From Sphingomonas taxi (GTDB lineage: Bacteria > Pseudomonadota > Alphaproteobacteria > Sphingomonadales > Sphingomonadaceae): a DNA stretch of 64,000 nucleotides. Below the pieces are notes generated by a model, which saw only the letters and a program-made list of their open reading frames with translations, had not been told where the DNA came from and made no database searches. The DNA lies in assembly GCA_003243195.1 (NCBI GenBank), contig QFQI01000005.1, positions 186,001 through 250,000 of the forward strand. Reading direction: 5' to 3'. Positions 44,798-53,171 of the stretch are shown here, in pieces (position 1 is the stretch's first letter; every line of letters starts with the position of its first letter). Position numbers and translations under genes: made by a program.

Positions 44798-46111
44798 TCA
44801 CACCGCCGCCAGCGCCTGCTCCATATCCGCGATCAGGTCGTCGGCATCCTCGACCCCGATCGAGATGCGCACCAGATTGTCGGTGATGCCCAGCGCCTGC
44901 TTGCGCGCGTCCGGCACAGATAGGTGCGTCATGCCGGCGGGGTGGCTGGCAAGCGTCTCGGTGCCGCCCAGGCTGACCGCCAGCTTGGCGATCTTCAGTG
45001 CGTCGAGGAAGCGGAATGCCTCCGGCTCACCGCCGTTCAGATATAGCGAAAAGGTCGATCCCCCGCCGGTGCAGTGGCGGCGATAGATGTCCGCCTGCCG
45101 CCCCTGCCCATCGGAGAGGAAGCCCAGATAGCCGACACGCTCCACCTTGGGATGATCGCGCAGGAAGGCGCAGACCTTCGCGGCATTCTCGCCCGCACGG
45201 CTCATGCGCAACTCCAGCGTCTCCAGGCTGCGCATCAGCATCCACGCGGTGTTGGGGTCGCAGATCGTGCCGATCGTGTTGCGCATCGCGCGGATCGTGT
45301 CGATCAGCGGCTTCGCGCCCAGCACCGCGCCCGCCACCAGATCGGAATGGCCGCCGGCATATTTGGTCAGGCTGTAGACCACCGCATCCGCGCCATGCTG
45401 CAACGGCTGCGACCACAGCGGTCCCAGGAAGGTGTTGTCGATCGCGATCGGCGGCTTGTCCGCGCCGGTAAAGATCGCGTCGCGGCTGTCGCGCACGGCC
45501 TGCACGTCGACCAGCGCGTTGGTGGGATTGGCGGGACTTTCCAGATAGATCAGCGCTACGCGCCCCGACGCCGCCTTGCCCAGCACCGCGTCGATCTCCG
45601 CGCGCGTCGCGCCGGCCGGGAAGTCGAGCCAGTGCACCCCGAAGCGCCCCAGCACGCGCGCGATCAGCGTCTCGGTCGCGGCATAGAGCGGGCCGGAATG
45701 GACGATCGTGTCGCCCGGCCGCACCAGCGACAGGAACAGCGTGGCGATTGCCGACATGCCACTGGAAAAGGCCAACGCATCCTCCGCACCCTCCCAGATG
45801 CCGAGCCGGTCCTCCAAAATCTCCTGGTTGGGGCCATTGAAGCGCGAATAGACCAGCCCTTCCGCGCCGCCCGGCCGCTTGCCGGTGACGCCCTCGAAAT
45901 GGCGCTTGCCCGCCGCGGCGCTGGGAAAGACGAAGGTGGAGGTCAGGAATACCGGCGGCTTCAGCGCGCCTTCGGACAAAGCGGGATCATAGCCGTGCCC
46001 CATCATCAGCGTCGCGGGCTTCAGCTTGCGCCCGCCGATCGCATCGGGTTCGGGTTTCGTCGAGCGGCGCACTTCCACGCCGGTCAGGTCGTCTTCGGTC
46101 GGTTCGGTCAT
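44798..46111 (-). CDS. Trans-sulfuration PLP enzyme (cystathionine gamma-synthase / methionine gamma-lyase family)
   Basis: Fold-type I PLP enzyme of 437 residues. The PLP lysine is in VVYSLTKYAGGHSDLVAG, with the cofactor-binding segments YSRFNGPNQEILEDRLG and DALAFSSGMSAIATLFLSLV, and the aspartate in PIAIDNTFLGPLWSQP. The family makes or splits cystathionine or methionine; the sequence cannot decide between cystathionine gamma-synthase, cystathionine lyase and methionine gamma-lyase. The unusually long N-terminus (to about residue 35) precedes ATLMMGHGYDPALSEGA. It is followed 9 bases later on the same strand by a small secreted protein only in the sense of upstream order. Confidence 0.88.
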   Translation of the reverse strand: MTEPTEDDLTGVEVRRSTKPEPDAIGGRKLKPATLMMGHGYDPALSEGALKPPVFLTSTFVFPSAAAGKRHFEGVTGKRPGGAEGLVYSRFNGPNQEILEDRLGIWEGAEDALAFSSGMSAIATLFLSLVRPGDTIVHSGPLYAATETLIARVLGRFGVHWLDFPAGATRAEIDAVLGKAASGRVALIYLESPANPTNALVDVQAVRDSRDAIFTGADKPPIAIDNTFLGPLWSQPLQHGADAVVYSLTKYAGGHSDLVAGAVLGAKPLIDTIRAMRNTIGTICDPNTAWMLMRSLETLELRMSRAGENAAKVCAFLRDHPKVERVGYLGFLSDGQGRQADIYRRHCTGGGSTFSLYLNGGEPEAFRFLDALKIAKLAVSLGGTETLASHPAGMTHLSVPDARKQALGITDNLVRISIGVEDADDLIADMEQALAAV

Positions 46112-46120
46112 CAGCTTCGC

Positions 46121-46531
46121 CTATTTCGAGCGGTACGGCACGAACCCGCCCAGCGCGCAGCTGCCGGTTGGCATGCGCGTGGGCAGGTCGACGGTCTGCG
46201 CGATATCGCCGCGACACAGCCGCGTCTGGAACTGCCGCGTGACCATCGCGTCGCCCCGCGCCACGTTCTCGCACCCGCCGCCCGTCTCGCTGACGTACAC
46301 CAGCCGGTCGCTGACGCGGTACAGCAGGCGGGTGCCATGGGCGCTCAGTTGCGGCTTGGTGAAGCGCGTGTCGATGCACGCCTCCTCCTTGCCCGGGGTC
46401 TTGCCGGCGAGCAGCTTCGCGTAGGCGGCCTCGGCGCGATCCGGGCCACGATCGGGCCGTTGCCCCGGCGCGGCGACCACCGCCGCCGCGCCCAGCGCAC
46501 CCGCGGCCAGGAAGGTGATGAGGAAACGCAT
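46121..46531 (-). CDS. Small secreted cysteine-containing protein of unknown function
   Basis: Not recognised. A signal peptide (MRFLITFLAAGALGAAAVVAAP) is followed by a 110-residue mature domain with four cysteines (EEACID, GGGCEN, TRLCRGD, GSCALGG), suggesting two disulfides in the periplasm. The middle is basic and polar. It lies just upstream of the PLP enzyme on the same strand with a 9-base gap, so they may be co-transcribed. Confidence 0.72.
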   Translation of the reverse strand: MRFLITFLAAGALGAAAVVAAPGQRPDRGPDRAEAAYAKLLAGKTPGKEEACIDTRFTKPQLSAHGTRLLYRVSDRLVYVSETGGGCENVARGDAMVTRQFQTRLCRGDIAQTVDLPTRMPTGSCALGGFVPYRSK

Positions 46532-46822
46532 CGCTCAACCTCGCGTGTTCGTGTCACGCGGATCATAACACATGATCGCGCCAGGACGATCCCGCAGCCG
46601 TCACGCGCGCAACCATCTGCCCTCGTCCCAGGCGGGGGCGGAAACGACGACAGGGGCATGGATTCGATCAGGCGCCGGATCGGCGGCGCGGTGGGAGCCG
46701 GAACGACCCGCGGCGAAATCGTTGTGGCTGCTTCCGTCAGGACCTGACCAAGTTGGCGACGACCACGTCCGCCCGACTCCCGTCCGCCCTATGGCGGAGC
46801 CGGGCGGCGCGATCAAGTGCGA

Positions 46823-47119
46823 CTAGCGATGGACGCGAAAGCAGCGCCGCACCGGCCCGTAATAGCCGCGCTCCCAATGGCACACCGTGCGCGCACGCGG
46901 CCCGCGGTTCCAGTGGCGGGCATAGCGGCGATCGTCGCGCCAGTCCCGCCGGTCGTTCCGCGCGCCGCGGCGGTCGTCACGCCAGTCGCGGTGGCCATCC
47001 CAGCCACGCCGGTCATCCCAGCCGCGCCGGTCGTCCCAGCGCTGCGCCGCGCTCACCGTCGTGGGGGCCAATGCCGCCAGCGCCATCAACCCGGCGAAGC
47101 CCAAGGTCATCTGTTTCAT
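46823..47119 (-). CDS. Small secreted protein with WDDRR repeats
   Basis: Unknown family of 98 residues. After a signal peptide (MKQMTLGFAGLMALAALAPTTVSAA) the mature part is made of short Trp/Asp/Arg repeats (RWDDRRGWDDRRGWDGHRD, then WRDDRRGARNDRRDWRDD) and ends with an aromatic/Cys tail (CHWERGYYGPVRRCFRVHR). Such repeat-rich secreted proteins in sphingomonads may bind polymers or metals in the periplasm; that is inference. The ATG at 47119 has GGAG 8 bases upstream; a longer GTG form adds three residues. Confidence 0.75.
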   Translation of the reverse strand: MKQMTLGFAGLMALAALAPTTVSAAQRWDDRRGWDDRRGWDGHRDWRDDRRGARNDRRDWRDDRRYARHWNRGPRARTVCHWERGYYGPVRRCFRVHR

Positions 47120-47186
47120 ACGCCTCACTCCCGTAACCCCTGCTGCCTCGCAAGGTGCGCCGGGCGCGCTGCATCGACCCTGAACC

Positions 47187-47486
47187 CTATGGTAAGCTGA
47201 CAGACAGATTGTCGAGCGCGGGGGTCAGCACGATCTGGCACGCCAGCCGGCTGGTGCGGCGCGCATCGGCGACCAGATCCAGCATGTCCTCCTCCTCCTC
47301 GCGCGCGGGCGGCACGCGGTCGAACCAGTCGGGGGCGAGGATGACATGGCAGGTCGCGCAGGCGAGATCGCCGTTGCACGTCCCCTCCAGCGCGCGCCCG
47401 TCGCGCCGCGCGACGTCGAGCAGCCGTTCGCCGGGCACGGCCTCAACCTCGCGTATCGCATCGCCTTCCACGAAGCGTATCCTCAT
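47187..47486 (-). CDS. 2Fe-2S ferredoxin (adrenodoxin-type)
   Basis: Electron carrier of 99 residues with the vertebrate-type ferredoxin pattern: GTCNGDLACATCHVIL (C-x5-C-x2-C) and a fourth cysteine in RLACQIVL. The N-terminus reads MRIRFVEGDAIREVEAVPGERLL. It overlaps the upstream cysteine desulfurase by ATGA, which suggests the two serve the same Fe-S assembly or electron-supply task, as Fdx does in the isc operon. Confidence 0.9.
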   Translation of the reverse strand: MRIRFVEGDAIREVEAVPGERLLDVARRDGRALEGTCNGDLACATCHVILAPDWFDRVPPAREEEEDMLDLVADARRTSRLACQIVLTPALDNLSVSLP

Positions 47487-48562
47487 GCCGCCACCCGCTG
47501 CGCATCCGCCGCCGCCACGATCCGGTCGAGCGCGTCGGTCAGCTCCCGCTCCCCCGTGTAGCGCCCGAAGCCGAGCCGGATCGTGCCGCGCGCCGCCGCA
47601 TCGTCCAGCCCGATCGCGCGCAGCACGTGGCTGGTTCGCCCCGATCCGCTTGCGCACGCCGATCCGGCGGAGAAGGCCACGTCGCGCACCTCGCTCATCA
47701 GCCGGTTCACGTCCAGCCCGGCACGCCGCACGCTCAGATTGCCGAGATAGCGTGCATCCAGCGCGCCGTTGACCTGCCAGCCCGCTAGCCGGGCGCGCGC
47801 CAGCGCGAACAGCCGCGCAACATGGTCGCGATCCTGATCCACCCGCGTCCGTGCCACCGCCGCCGCCACGCCGAACCCCGCGCACAATGCCGGGCTGAGC
47901 GTTCCGGATCGCCCCCCCTCCTGCCCGCCACCGTGCAGCAGCGGCGCCGGCATCACACCGTCGCGGATCCACAACGCGCCCACCCCCATCGGCCCGTGGA
48001 TCTTGTGCGCAGAGATCGCCACCATGTCGCACCCGTCGGGAATGGCGACGCGGCCATAGCCCTGCACCGCATCGCACAGCAGCAGCGCGCCGAGCGGCCG
48101 CACCGCCGCCGCGATCTCCGCGACCGGCTGGATCGTGCCGATCTCGTTGTTGACCAGCATCACCGCGACCAGCCGCGCGTCGGTGGCGCGGGCCGCGTCC
48201 GCCACCGCCGAGGCGTAGACCCGCCCGTCGCGATCGACCGGCAGCACCGTCGCCGGGCGGCCGGTGGCCGCCACCGTGTCCAGCACCGCGGCATGTTCGG
48301 TCGCCTGCGTCACGATCGCGCCCCCGACGCCCTTGATCGCCCAGTTGAGCGCCTCGGTCGCGCCGCTGGTGAACACCACGCGCCCGCCGGGCGGCAGCAG
48401 CGCGGCGACCTGCTCGCGCGCTACCTCCACCGCCGCCTTTGCCGCGCGGCCGGCGCGGTGCGGCGAGTGCGGATTGGCGTGCGCGTCGCGCAGCCATGGC
48501 AGCATCGCGTCGAACGCCTCCGGTGCCAACGGGGTGGTCGCCTGATAATCGAGATAGGTCAT
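47483..48562 (-). CDS. Cysteine desulfurase (IscS/NifS type), second copy
   Basis: PLP enzyme of 359 residues that releases sulfur from cysteine. Conserved elements are YLDYQATTPLAPEAFDAMLP, FTSGATEALNWAIKG, TEHAAVLDT, MLVNNEIGTIQP, the PLP lysine in VAISAHKIHGPMGVG, and the catalytic cysteine in FSAGSACASGSGRTSHVLRAIG. The start is fixed by the ATGA overlap with the previous gene. It is a distinct paralogue of the neighbouring desulfurase. Confidence 0.92.
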   Translation of the reverse strand: MTYLDYQATTPLAPEAFDAMLPWLRDAHANPHSPHRAGRAAKAAVEVAREQVAALLPPGGRVVFTSGATEALNWAIKGVGGAIVTQATEHAAVLDTVAATGRPATVLPVDRDGRVYASAVADAARATDARLVAVMLVNNEIGTIQPVAEIAAAVRPLGALLLCDAVQGYGRVAIPDGCDMVAISAHKIHGPMGVGALWIRDGVMPAPLLHGGGQEGGRSGTLSPALCAGFGVAAAVARTRVDQDRDHVARLFALARARLAGWQVNGALDARYLGNLSVRRAGLDVNRLMSEVRDVAFSAGSACASGSGRTSHVLRAIGLDDAAARGTIRLGFGRYTGERELTDALDRIVAAADAQRVAA

Positions 48563-49635
48563 GCCGCGAACCGCCCGGTCGCGCGCGCCACCGCGCGCCA
48601 TGCGGCGATGAAGCGATCGACATCGGCGTCGGTGGTGGTGCGCCCGAAGCTCACCCGCACCACCTCGCGCGTCGTCTCCTCGCTCCACCCCATCGCACGC
48701 AGCACGTGGCTGGGCTTCAAACTGCCGCTGGCGCAGGCGCTGCCCGCCGACACCGCGATCCCGGCCAGGTCGAAGCGGATCAGTTGCGCGGCCGAGGCGA
48801 TCCCCGGCATCCGATAGGCGCCGATCGCCGGATGCCGCATCGCCGCCTCCGCGACCACCACGCCGCCCGAGCGCCGGATCGCGTCGTCCAGCCGCGCGCG
48901 TCGCGCCGCATGGTCCGGCTCCAGTTCGGCCAGCGCGGCGGCATGGCCCAGCACGCCCGGCAGGTTCTCGGTGCCCGGACGATAGCCACGCTCCTGGCCG
49001 CCGCTGGGGTGGAGATCGCCCAGCTCGCGGACCAGCAGCGCGCCCGTGCCCGGCGGGCCGCCGCGCTTGTGCGCCGACACTGCGACGAAATCGGCATGTT
49101 CCGCCAGTTCGCGGGACGCCGGCATCTGCGCGGCATCGACCAGCAGTCGGCCGCCGCCTGCCCTCACCGCTGCCGCGATGTCCGCGATCGGCTGGATCAC
49201 GCCCGTCTCGCTGTTGCACCATTGCACCGCCACCAGCGCGTCCGCGACATCGCCCAGCGCGTCCGGCTCGACCCGTCCGAGCGCATCGACCGCCAGCATC
49301 CGCGCGGTGCCCGCCGCGCGCAGCACCGCGTCATGCTCCACCGCCGACACGATCCGCCGCGCCGCCGTGCTGCGCCCCAGCGCAATGGCCAGCGACTCGC
49401 TCGCGCCGCTGGTCAGCAGCACCTCCCGCCCCCAGCCATAGGCCGCCGCGATCGCGGCGCGCGCGTCCTCCAGCGCCGCGCGCGCCGCGCGGCCGGCGGC
49501 GTGCGGCGAGGACGGATTGGCCCAGCGCGCCATGCCGTCGCCCACCGCGGCGATGGCGGCGGGCGTCATCGGCGTGGTGGCCGCGTGATCCAGATAGAGC
49601 GGGTGAGCAGGAGGGTGCGGCAAGAAAAGTTCCAT
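48559..49635 (-). CDS. Cysteine desulfurase (IscS/NifS type), first copy
   Basis: PLP enzyme of 358 residues. It has YLDHAATTPMTPAAIAAVG, LLTSGASESLAIALG, VEHDAVLRAAG, VQWCNSETGVIQPI, the PLP lysine in VAVSAHKRGGPPGTG, and the catalytic cysteine in SAGSACASGSLKPSHVLRAMGWSEE. The sequence is divergent from its neighbour (roughly a third identical by eye). The Ala-rich short form and lack of iscR or iscU near it separate it from the canonical isc operon. Whether both copies are active is not visible but no key residue is missing. Confidence 0.92.
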   Translation of the reverse strand: MELFLPHPPAHPLYLDHAATTPMTPAAIAAVGDGMARWANPSSPHAAGRAARAALEDARAAIAAAYGWGREVLLTSGASESLAIALGRSTAARRIVSAVEHDAVLRAAGTARMLAVDALGRVEPDALGDVADALVAVQWCNSETGVIQPIADIAAAVRAGGGRLLVDAAQMPASRELAEHADFVAVSAHKRGGPPGTGALLVRELGDLHPSGGQERGYRPGTENLPGVLGHAAALAELEPDHAARRARLDDAIRRSGGVVVAEAAMRHPAIGAYRMPGIASAAQLIRFDLAGIAVSAGSACASGSLKPSHVLRAMGWSEETTREVVRVSFGRTTTDADVDRFIAAWRAVARATGRFAA

Positions 49636-49708
49636 TATCGCGAGCGCGTCCTATATAGCGCGCTTCCCCGAGGCCCAAACGCCTGCCGCCCGAAACACAC
49701 GAGTCACC

Positions 49709-50365
49709 ATGCCCGAAGTCATCTTTCCCGGACCCGAAGGCCGCATCGAGGGCCGCTTCGCCCGCGCCCCGCGTCCGCGCGCACCCGTCGCGATGATCCT
49801 GCACCCGCATCCCAACGCCGGGGGCACGATGAACAACCGTATCGTGCAGGATCTCTACAAGACCTTCCAGCGGCGCGGCTTCGCCACGCTGCGCTTCAAC
49901 TTCCGCGGCGTCGGCAAGAGCCAGGGCACGTTCGACAACGGCGTCGGCGAACTGTCCGACGCCGCCTCCGCGCTCGACTGGGTGCAGAGCTTCCATGCCG
50001 AGGCGCAGACGACATGGGTCGCCGGCTTCGGCTTCGGCGCGTGGATCGCGATGCAGTTGCTGATGCGCCGGCCGGAAATCCGCGGCTTCATCTCGATCGC
50101 GCCGCCGGCCAACATGTTCGACTTCTCGTTCCTGGCGCCCTGCCCGTCGTCGGGCATCATCATCCAGGGCGCGGAGGACGAGGTGGCGACCCCGCTCGCC
50201 TCGCAGAAGCTGGTCGACAAGCTGCGCACGCAGAAGCACATCACCATCCACCACGACGTGATCCCGCGCGCGAACCATTTCTTCGAACATGAGATGGACG
50301 ACCTGATGCGCTCGGTCGACAATTACCTGGACATGCGACTGGACCCAAACTCGCCGATCAAGTGA
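49709..50365 (+). CDS. Alpha/beta hydrolase-like protein lacking the nucleophile serine
   Basis: COG2945-like alpha/beta hydrolase of 218 residues. The oxyanion-side segment VAMILHPHPNAGGTMNNRIV and the FRGVGKSQGTFD loop match the family, as do AEDEVATP and ANHFFEHEMDDL (expected acid and His). The nucleophile elbow reads VAGFGFGAWIAMQLL, where homologues have GFSFGA: serine is replaced by glycine. That predicts no hydrolase activity, or a changed role. It is convergent with nothing and divergent from the cysteine desulfurases with 73 bases between. Confidence 0.85.
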   Translation: MPEVIFPGPEGRIEGRFARAPRPRAPVAMILHPHPNAGGTMNNRIVQDLYKTFQRRGFATLRFNFRGVGKSQGTFDNGVGELSDAASALDWVQSFHAEAQTTWVAGFGFGAWIAMQLLMRRPEIRGFISIAPPANMFDFSFLAPCPSSGIIIQGAEDEVATPLASQKLVDKLRTQKHITIHHDVIPRANHFFEHEMDDLMRSVDNYLDMRLDPNSPIK

Positions 50366-50553
50366 GCCGCGCGGAAGCGCAGGCGACCCAGCCTGCGCCC
50401 GCCTTGCGCGGCTCACCGGCCGGCGGCGCGCCGGCGCCGACCGACGACGCGGGCTTTGCCCGCGGCGTCCCTTCGTACCGACCCTGCGCGAAGCGCCTTC
50501 AGTCCCGGAACGGCATAACCTTCGTCACTTCCCGCGCCCGCAATGCGCGCGGC

Positions 50554-50721
50554 TCACATCGTCCAGATCAGCACGTTGCCGACCAGCACCGCGGCCATCA
50601 CCAGCATCAGCACGCCCTTCAGCCGGTCACGCCGCGTCGCGATCAGCCAGCCACCACCGAGCAGGCACGCGAACGCCGCCAGCATCGCCACCGCCGGCGC
50701 GACCGCCGCGATCCCGTTCAC
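50554..50721 (-). CDS. Small two-pass membrane protein (55 aa)
   Basis: Unknown. The GTG start at 50721 is fixed by a GTGA overlap with the dehydratase stop and has GGAGG just upstream. Two predicted membrane helices: PAVAMLAAFACLLGGGWLIA and GVLMLVMAAVLVGNVLIW, joined by a basic loop (TRRDRLK). The gene is too short for most gene callers but the coupled start makes it credible. It could be a small regulator or stabiliser of the adjacent enzyme; no evidence decides. Confidence 0.65.
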   Translation of the reverse strand: MNGIAAVAPAVAMLAAFACLLGGGWLIATRRDRLKGVLMLVMAAVLVGNVLIWTM

Positions 50722-51680
50722 GCGTCCTCCCCCGCCAGCACCCGCGCATAGGCGGCCATGTCGACATTGCCGCCCGACAGCACCACCAGCGTCCCCGGCT
50801 CGGCGGCCACCTTTCCCGACAACAGCGCCGCGAGCGCCACCGCGCCGCCCGGCTCCACCACCAGCCGCAGGTTCGCCGCCGCCCAGCGCTGCGCGATGCG
50901 CACCTCCATCTCGCTCACCGCCACGCCGATCGCGTCGCGGCGCGACAGCACGTCGAAGGTCAGCGGCGACACGCGGGTGGTCTGCAACGCGTCGCACGCG
51001 GTGGGCGGCGGGTTCGGGCCGACGGGCTCGATCCAGCTCGCCTCCAGGCTGCGGCGCATGTCGTCCCAGCCGTCCGGCTCGACCACCGTCACCCGTGCGT
51101 CGGGCAGCGCCAGCGCGATGCCGGCCGCCAGCCCGCCGCCGCCGCAGGGCACCACCACATGCCGCGGCGCGCCCAGTCCCGCCGCCGGCATCTGCGCCGC
51201 CGCCTCGATCCCGGCGCTGCCCTGTCCCTCGATCACCCACGGATCATCGAAGCTCGGCACCAGCGTCGCGCCGCGCGCCTCGGCCAGTTGCGCGGCGATC
51301 GACTCGCGTGACTCGGTGGCGCGGTCATAGGTGACCACCTCCGCCCCCAGCGCCAGCGTCGAATCGCGCTTGGCGCGCGGCGCATCGGCGGGCATCACCA
51401 CCGTCGCCGCCATCCCCAGCCGCCGCGCGGCCCAGGCGATCCCCTGCGCATGATTGCCGGACGAGAACGCCACGACGCCCCTGCGCCTCGATTCGTCGCT
51501 CAACGCGGTCAGTCGATGCCACGCACCGCGCACCTTGAACGCACCCATCGGCTGCACCGACTCGGCCTTGAACGCCACGTCCACGCCGTTGATTTGACGA
51601 CAGAATATCGGTGTCGGCGGCAGGATCGCGGCCACCTTCGCGGCGGCGTCGCGCACCCCGGCGCGGGTCGGGTGTCGCAT
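50718..51680 (-). CDS. Threonine/serine dehydratase-like PLP enzyme
   Basis: Fold-type II PLP enzyme of 320 residues. The cofactor lysine is in AESVQPMGAFKVRGAWHRL (K at the SF-K position, here AFKVRG), followed by VAFSSGNHAQGIAWAARRLG, the PCGGGGLAAGI phosphate loop and LSGGNVD at the end. It lacks the C-terminal ACT-like regulatory domain of biosynthetic threonine deaminase, so it is the catabolic or racemase-like short form. The start MRHPTRAG is chosen; a GTG three codons upstream with AAAGG nearby is possible. Confidence 0.88.
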   Translation of the reverse strand: MRHPTRAGVRDAAAKVAAILPPTPIFCRQINGVDVAFKAESVQPMGAFKVRGAWHRLTALSDESRRRGVVAFSSGNHAQGIAWAARRLGMAATVVMPADAPRAKRDSTLALGAEVVTYDRATESRESIAAQLAEARGATLVPSFDDPWVIEGQGSAGIEAAAQMPAAGLGAPRHVVVPCGGGGLAAGIALALPDARVTVVEPDGWDDMRRSLEASWIEPVGPNPPPTACDALQTTRVSPLTFDVLSRRDAIGVAVSEMEVRIAQRWAAANLRLVVEPGGAVALAALLSGKVAAEPGTLVVLSGGNVDMAAYARVLAGEDA

Positions 51681-51829
51681 GAACGTCACAAATGAACCTT
51701 TCGCCGCATTGGCCACTTTACAACGCGGCCAACCGATCATATTTCGCGCCTCCGCTGCCCCATGGGACTTCCAACCGCAAGGCAGCTTTTTGTCACCGTA
51801 TGCCGCAAGGCAATTGGAGGTCCCTTGAG

Positions 51830-53062
51830 TTGCACCAGCATCATCGCGCGCTGGGGTTAGCGCCCCTTTCGACCGTTCCCGCCGATTCCGTCGCCGGGGC
51901 CATCGACATCGCCGCTCGTCGTCCGGTTCAGCCGGTGACGATCGTTCGTCCGCATGCCGCGGCACGGGCCGCCCGCTTCTTCGCGGAGAAGTTTCCGGGC
52001 CGGACCATGTATGCGGTCAAGGCGAACCCGAGCCCGGAGCTGCTACGCACGCTCTATGACAATGGCGTGACGGCCTATGACGTCGCCTCGATCGCCGAGG
52101 TGCGTCTGGTCGCCCGCACGTTGCCGGACGCGACCTTGTGCTTCATGCATCCGGTCAAGGCCGAGGAAGCGATCGCCGAGGCGTATTTCACGCACGGCGT
52201 GCGCACCTTCTCGCTCGACAGCATGGAAGAGCTGGCGAAGATCGTGCGCGCGACCCGTGGCGCCGCGGACCTCACCTTGTGCGTGCGGCTGCGCGTCTCG
52301 TCGGAACATTCGAAGCTGAGTCTGGGCGCGAAGTTCGGGGTCGCGCCGGACGAGGCGAAGGAACTGCTGCTCGCCACGCGGCAGGTCGCCGACGCGCTCG
52401 GCATCTGCTTCCACGTCGGGTCGCAGGCGATGGCCCCGGACGCCTATGCGCAGGCCATGGAGCGCGTGCGCCAGGCGATCGTGTCCGCGGCGGTGACGGT
52501 CGACGTCATCGACGTCGGCGGCGGCTTCCCCTCGGTCTATCCGGGCATGACCCCGCCGCCACTGGAGCGGTATTTCGAGACGATCCACCGCGCATTCGAG
52601 AGCCTGCCGGTCAGCTATTCGGCCGAACTGTGGGCGGAGCCGGGCCGTGCGCTGAGTGCGGAATACAGCTCGGTCGTGGTGCGCGTCGAGCGTCGCCGTG
52701 GCGAGGAGCTGTATATCAACGACGGCGCCTATGGCGCGTTGTTCGATGCGGCGCACATCGGCTGGCGCTATCCCGTCGCGTTGCTGCGCGAGCCGGAGTC
52801 GATGGTGCGCGACCATGCGTTCAGCTTCTGGGGTCCGACCTGCGACGATCTCGACCATATGCCGGGACCGTTTCCGCTGCCCGCGGACGTGACGGCGGGC
52901 GATTATATCGAGGTCGGGATGCTCGGGGCGTATGGCGCCGCGATGCGCACCGCCTTCAACGGCTTCACGTCGGAGGAAACGGTGGTCGCCACCGACGAGC
53001 CGATGGAGTCGCTGTATATCGCGTTGCCACAGCAGGTTACCGGCAACGTCGTGAAGCTGTAA
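51830..53062 (+). CDS. Type III PLP-dependent decarboxylase (ornithine/lysine)
   Basis: Alanine-racemase-fold decarboxylase for ornithine and/or lysine, making putrescine or cadaverine. The PLP lysine is in MYAVKANPSPELL, with VDVIDVGGGFPSVYPG, AEPGRALSAE (PLP phosphate site) and the C-terminal cysteine of GPTCDDLDHM at the active site. I start at the TTG at 51830 (MHQHHRALGLAPL; GGAGG 9 bases upstream), giving 410 residues, because the upstream frame has no homology. It precedes the deoxyhypusine-synthase-family gene, which points to a polyamine pathway. Confidence 0.88.
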   Translation: MHQHHRALGLAPLSTVPADSVAGAIDIAARRPVQPVTIVRPHAAARAARFFAEKFPGRTMYAVKANPSPELLRTLYDNGVTAYDVASIAEVRLVARTLPDATLCFMHPVKAEEAIAEAYFTHGVRTFSLDSMEELAKIVRATRGAADLTLCVRLRVSSEHSKLSLGAKFGVAPDEAKELLLATRQVADALGICFHVGSQAMAPDAYAQAMERVRQAIVSAAVTVDVIDVGGGFPSVYPGMTPPPLERYFETIHRAFESLPVSYSAELWAEPGRALSAEYSSVVVRVERRRGEELYINDGAYGALFDAAHIGWRYPVALLREPESMVRDHAFSFWGPTCDDLDHMPGPFPLPADVTAGDYIEVGMLGAYGAAMRTAFNGFTSEETVVATDEPMESLYIALPQQVTGNVVKL

Positions 53063-53171
53063 CGCAACGGCTTCAGTGATCCGGTGGCGGCGTGCGGATG
53101 TTCCGCGCGCCGCCGTCGTACGGGTCTTCGCGTCCCCTTTGAACGACGTGTATTTCCCTGTGGGAGCACCC

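Noticed and set aside
44291..44923. 210-residue frame after the TonB receptor
   Set aside because: No ribosome binding site, and it runs into the C-terminus of the PLP enzyme on the other strand.
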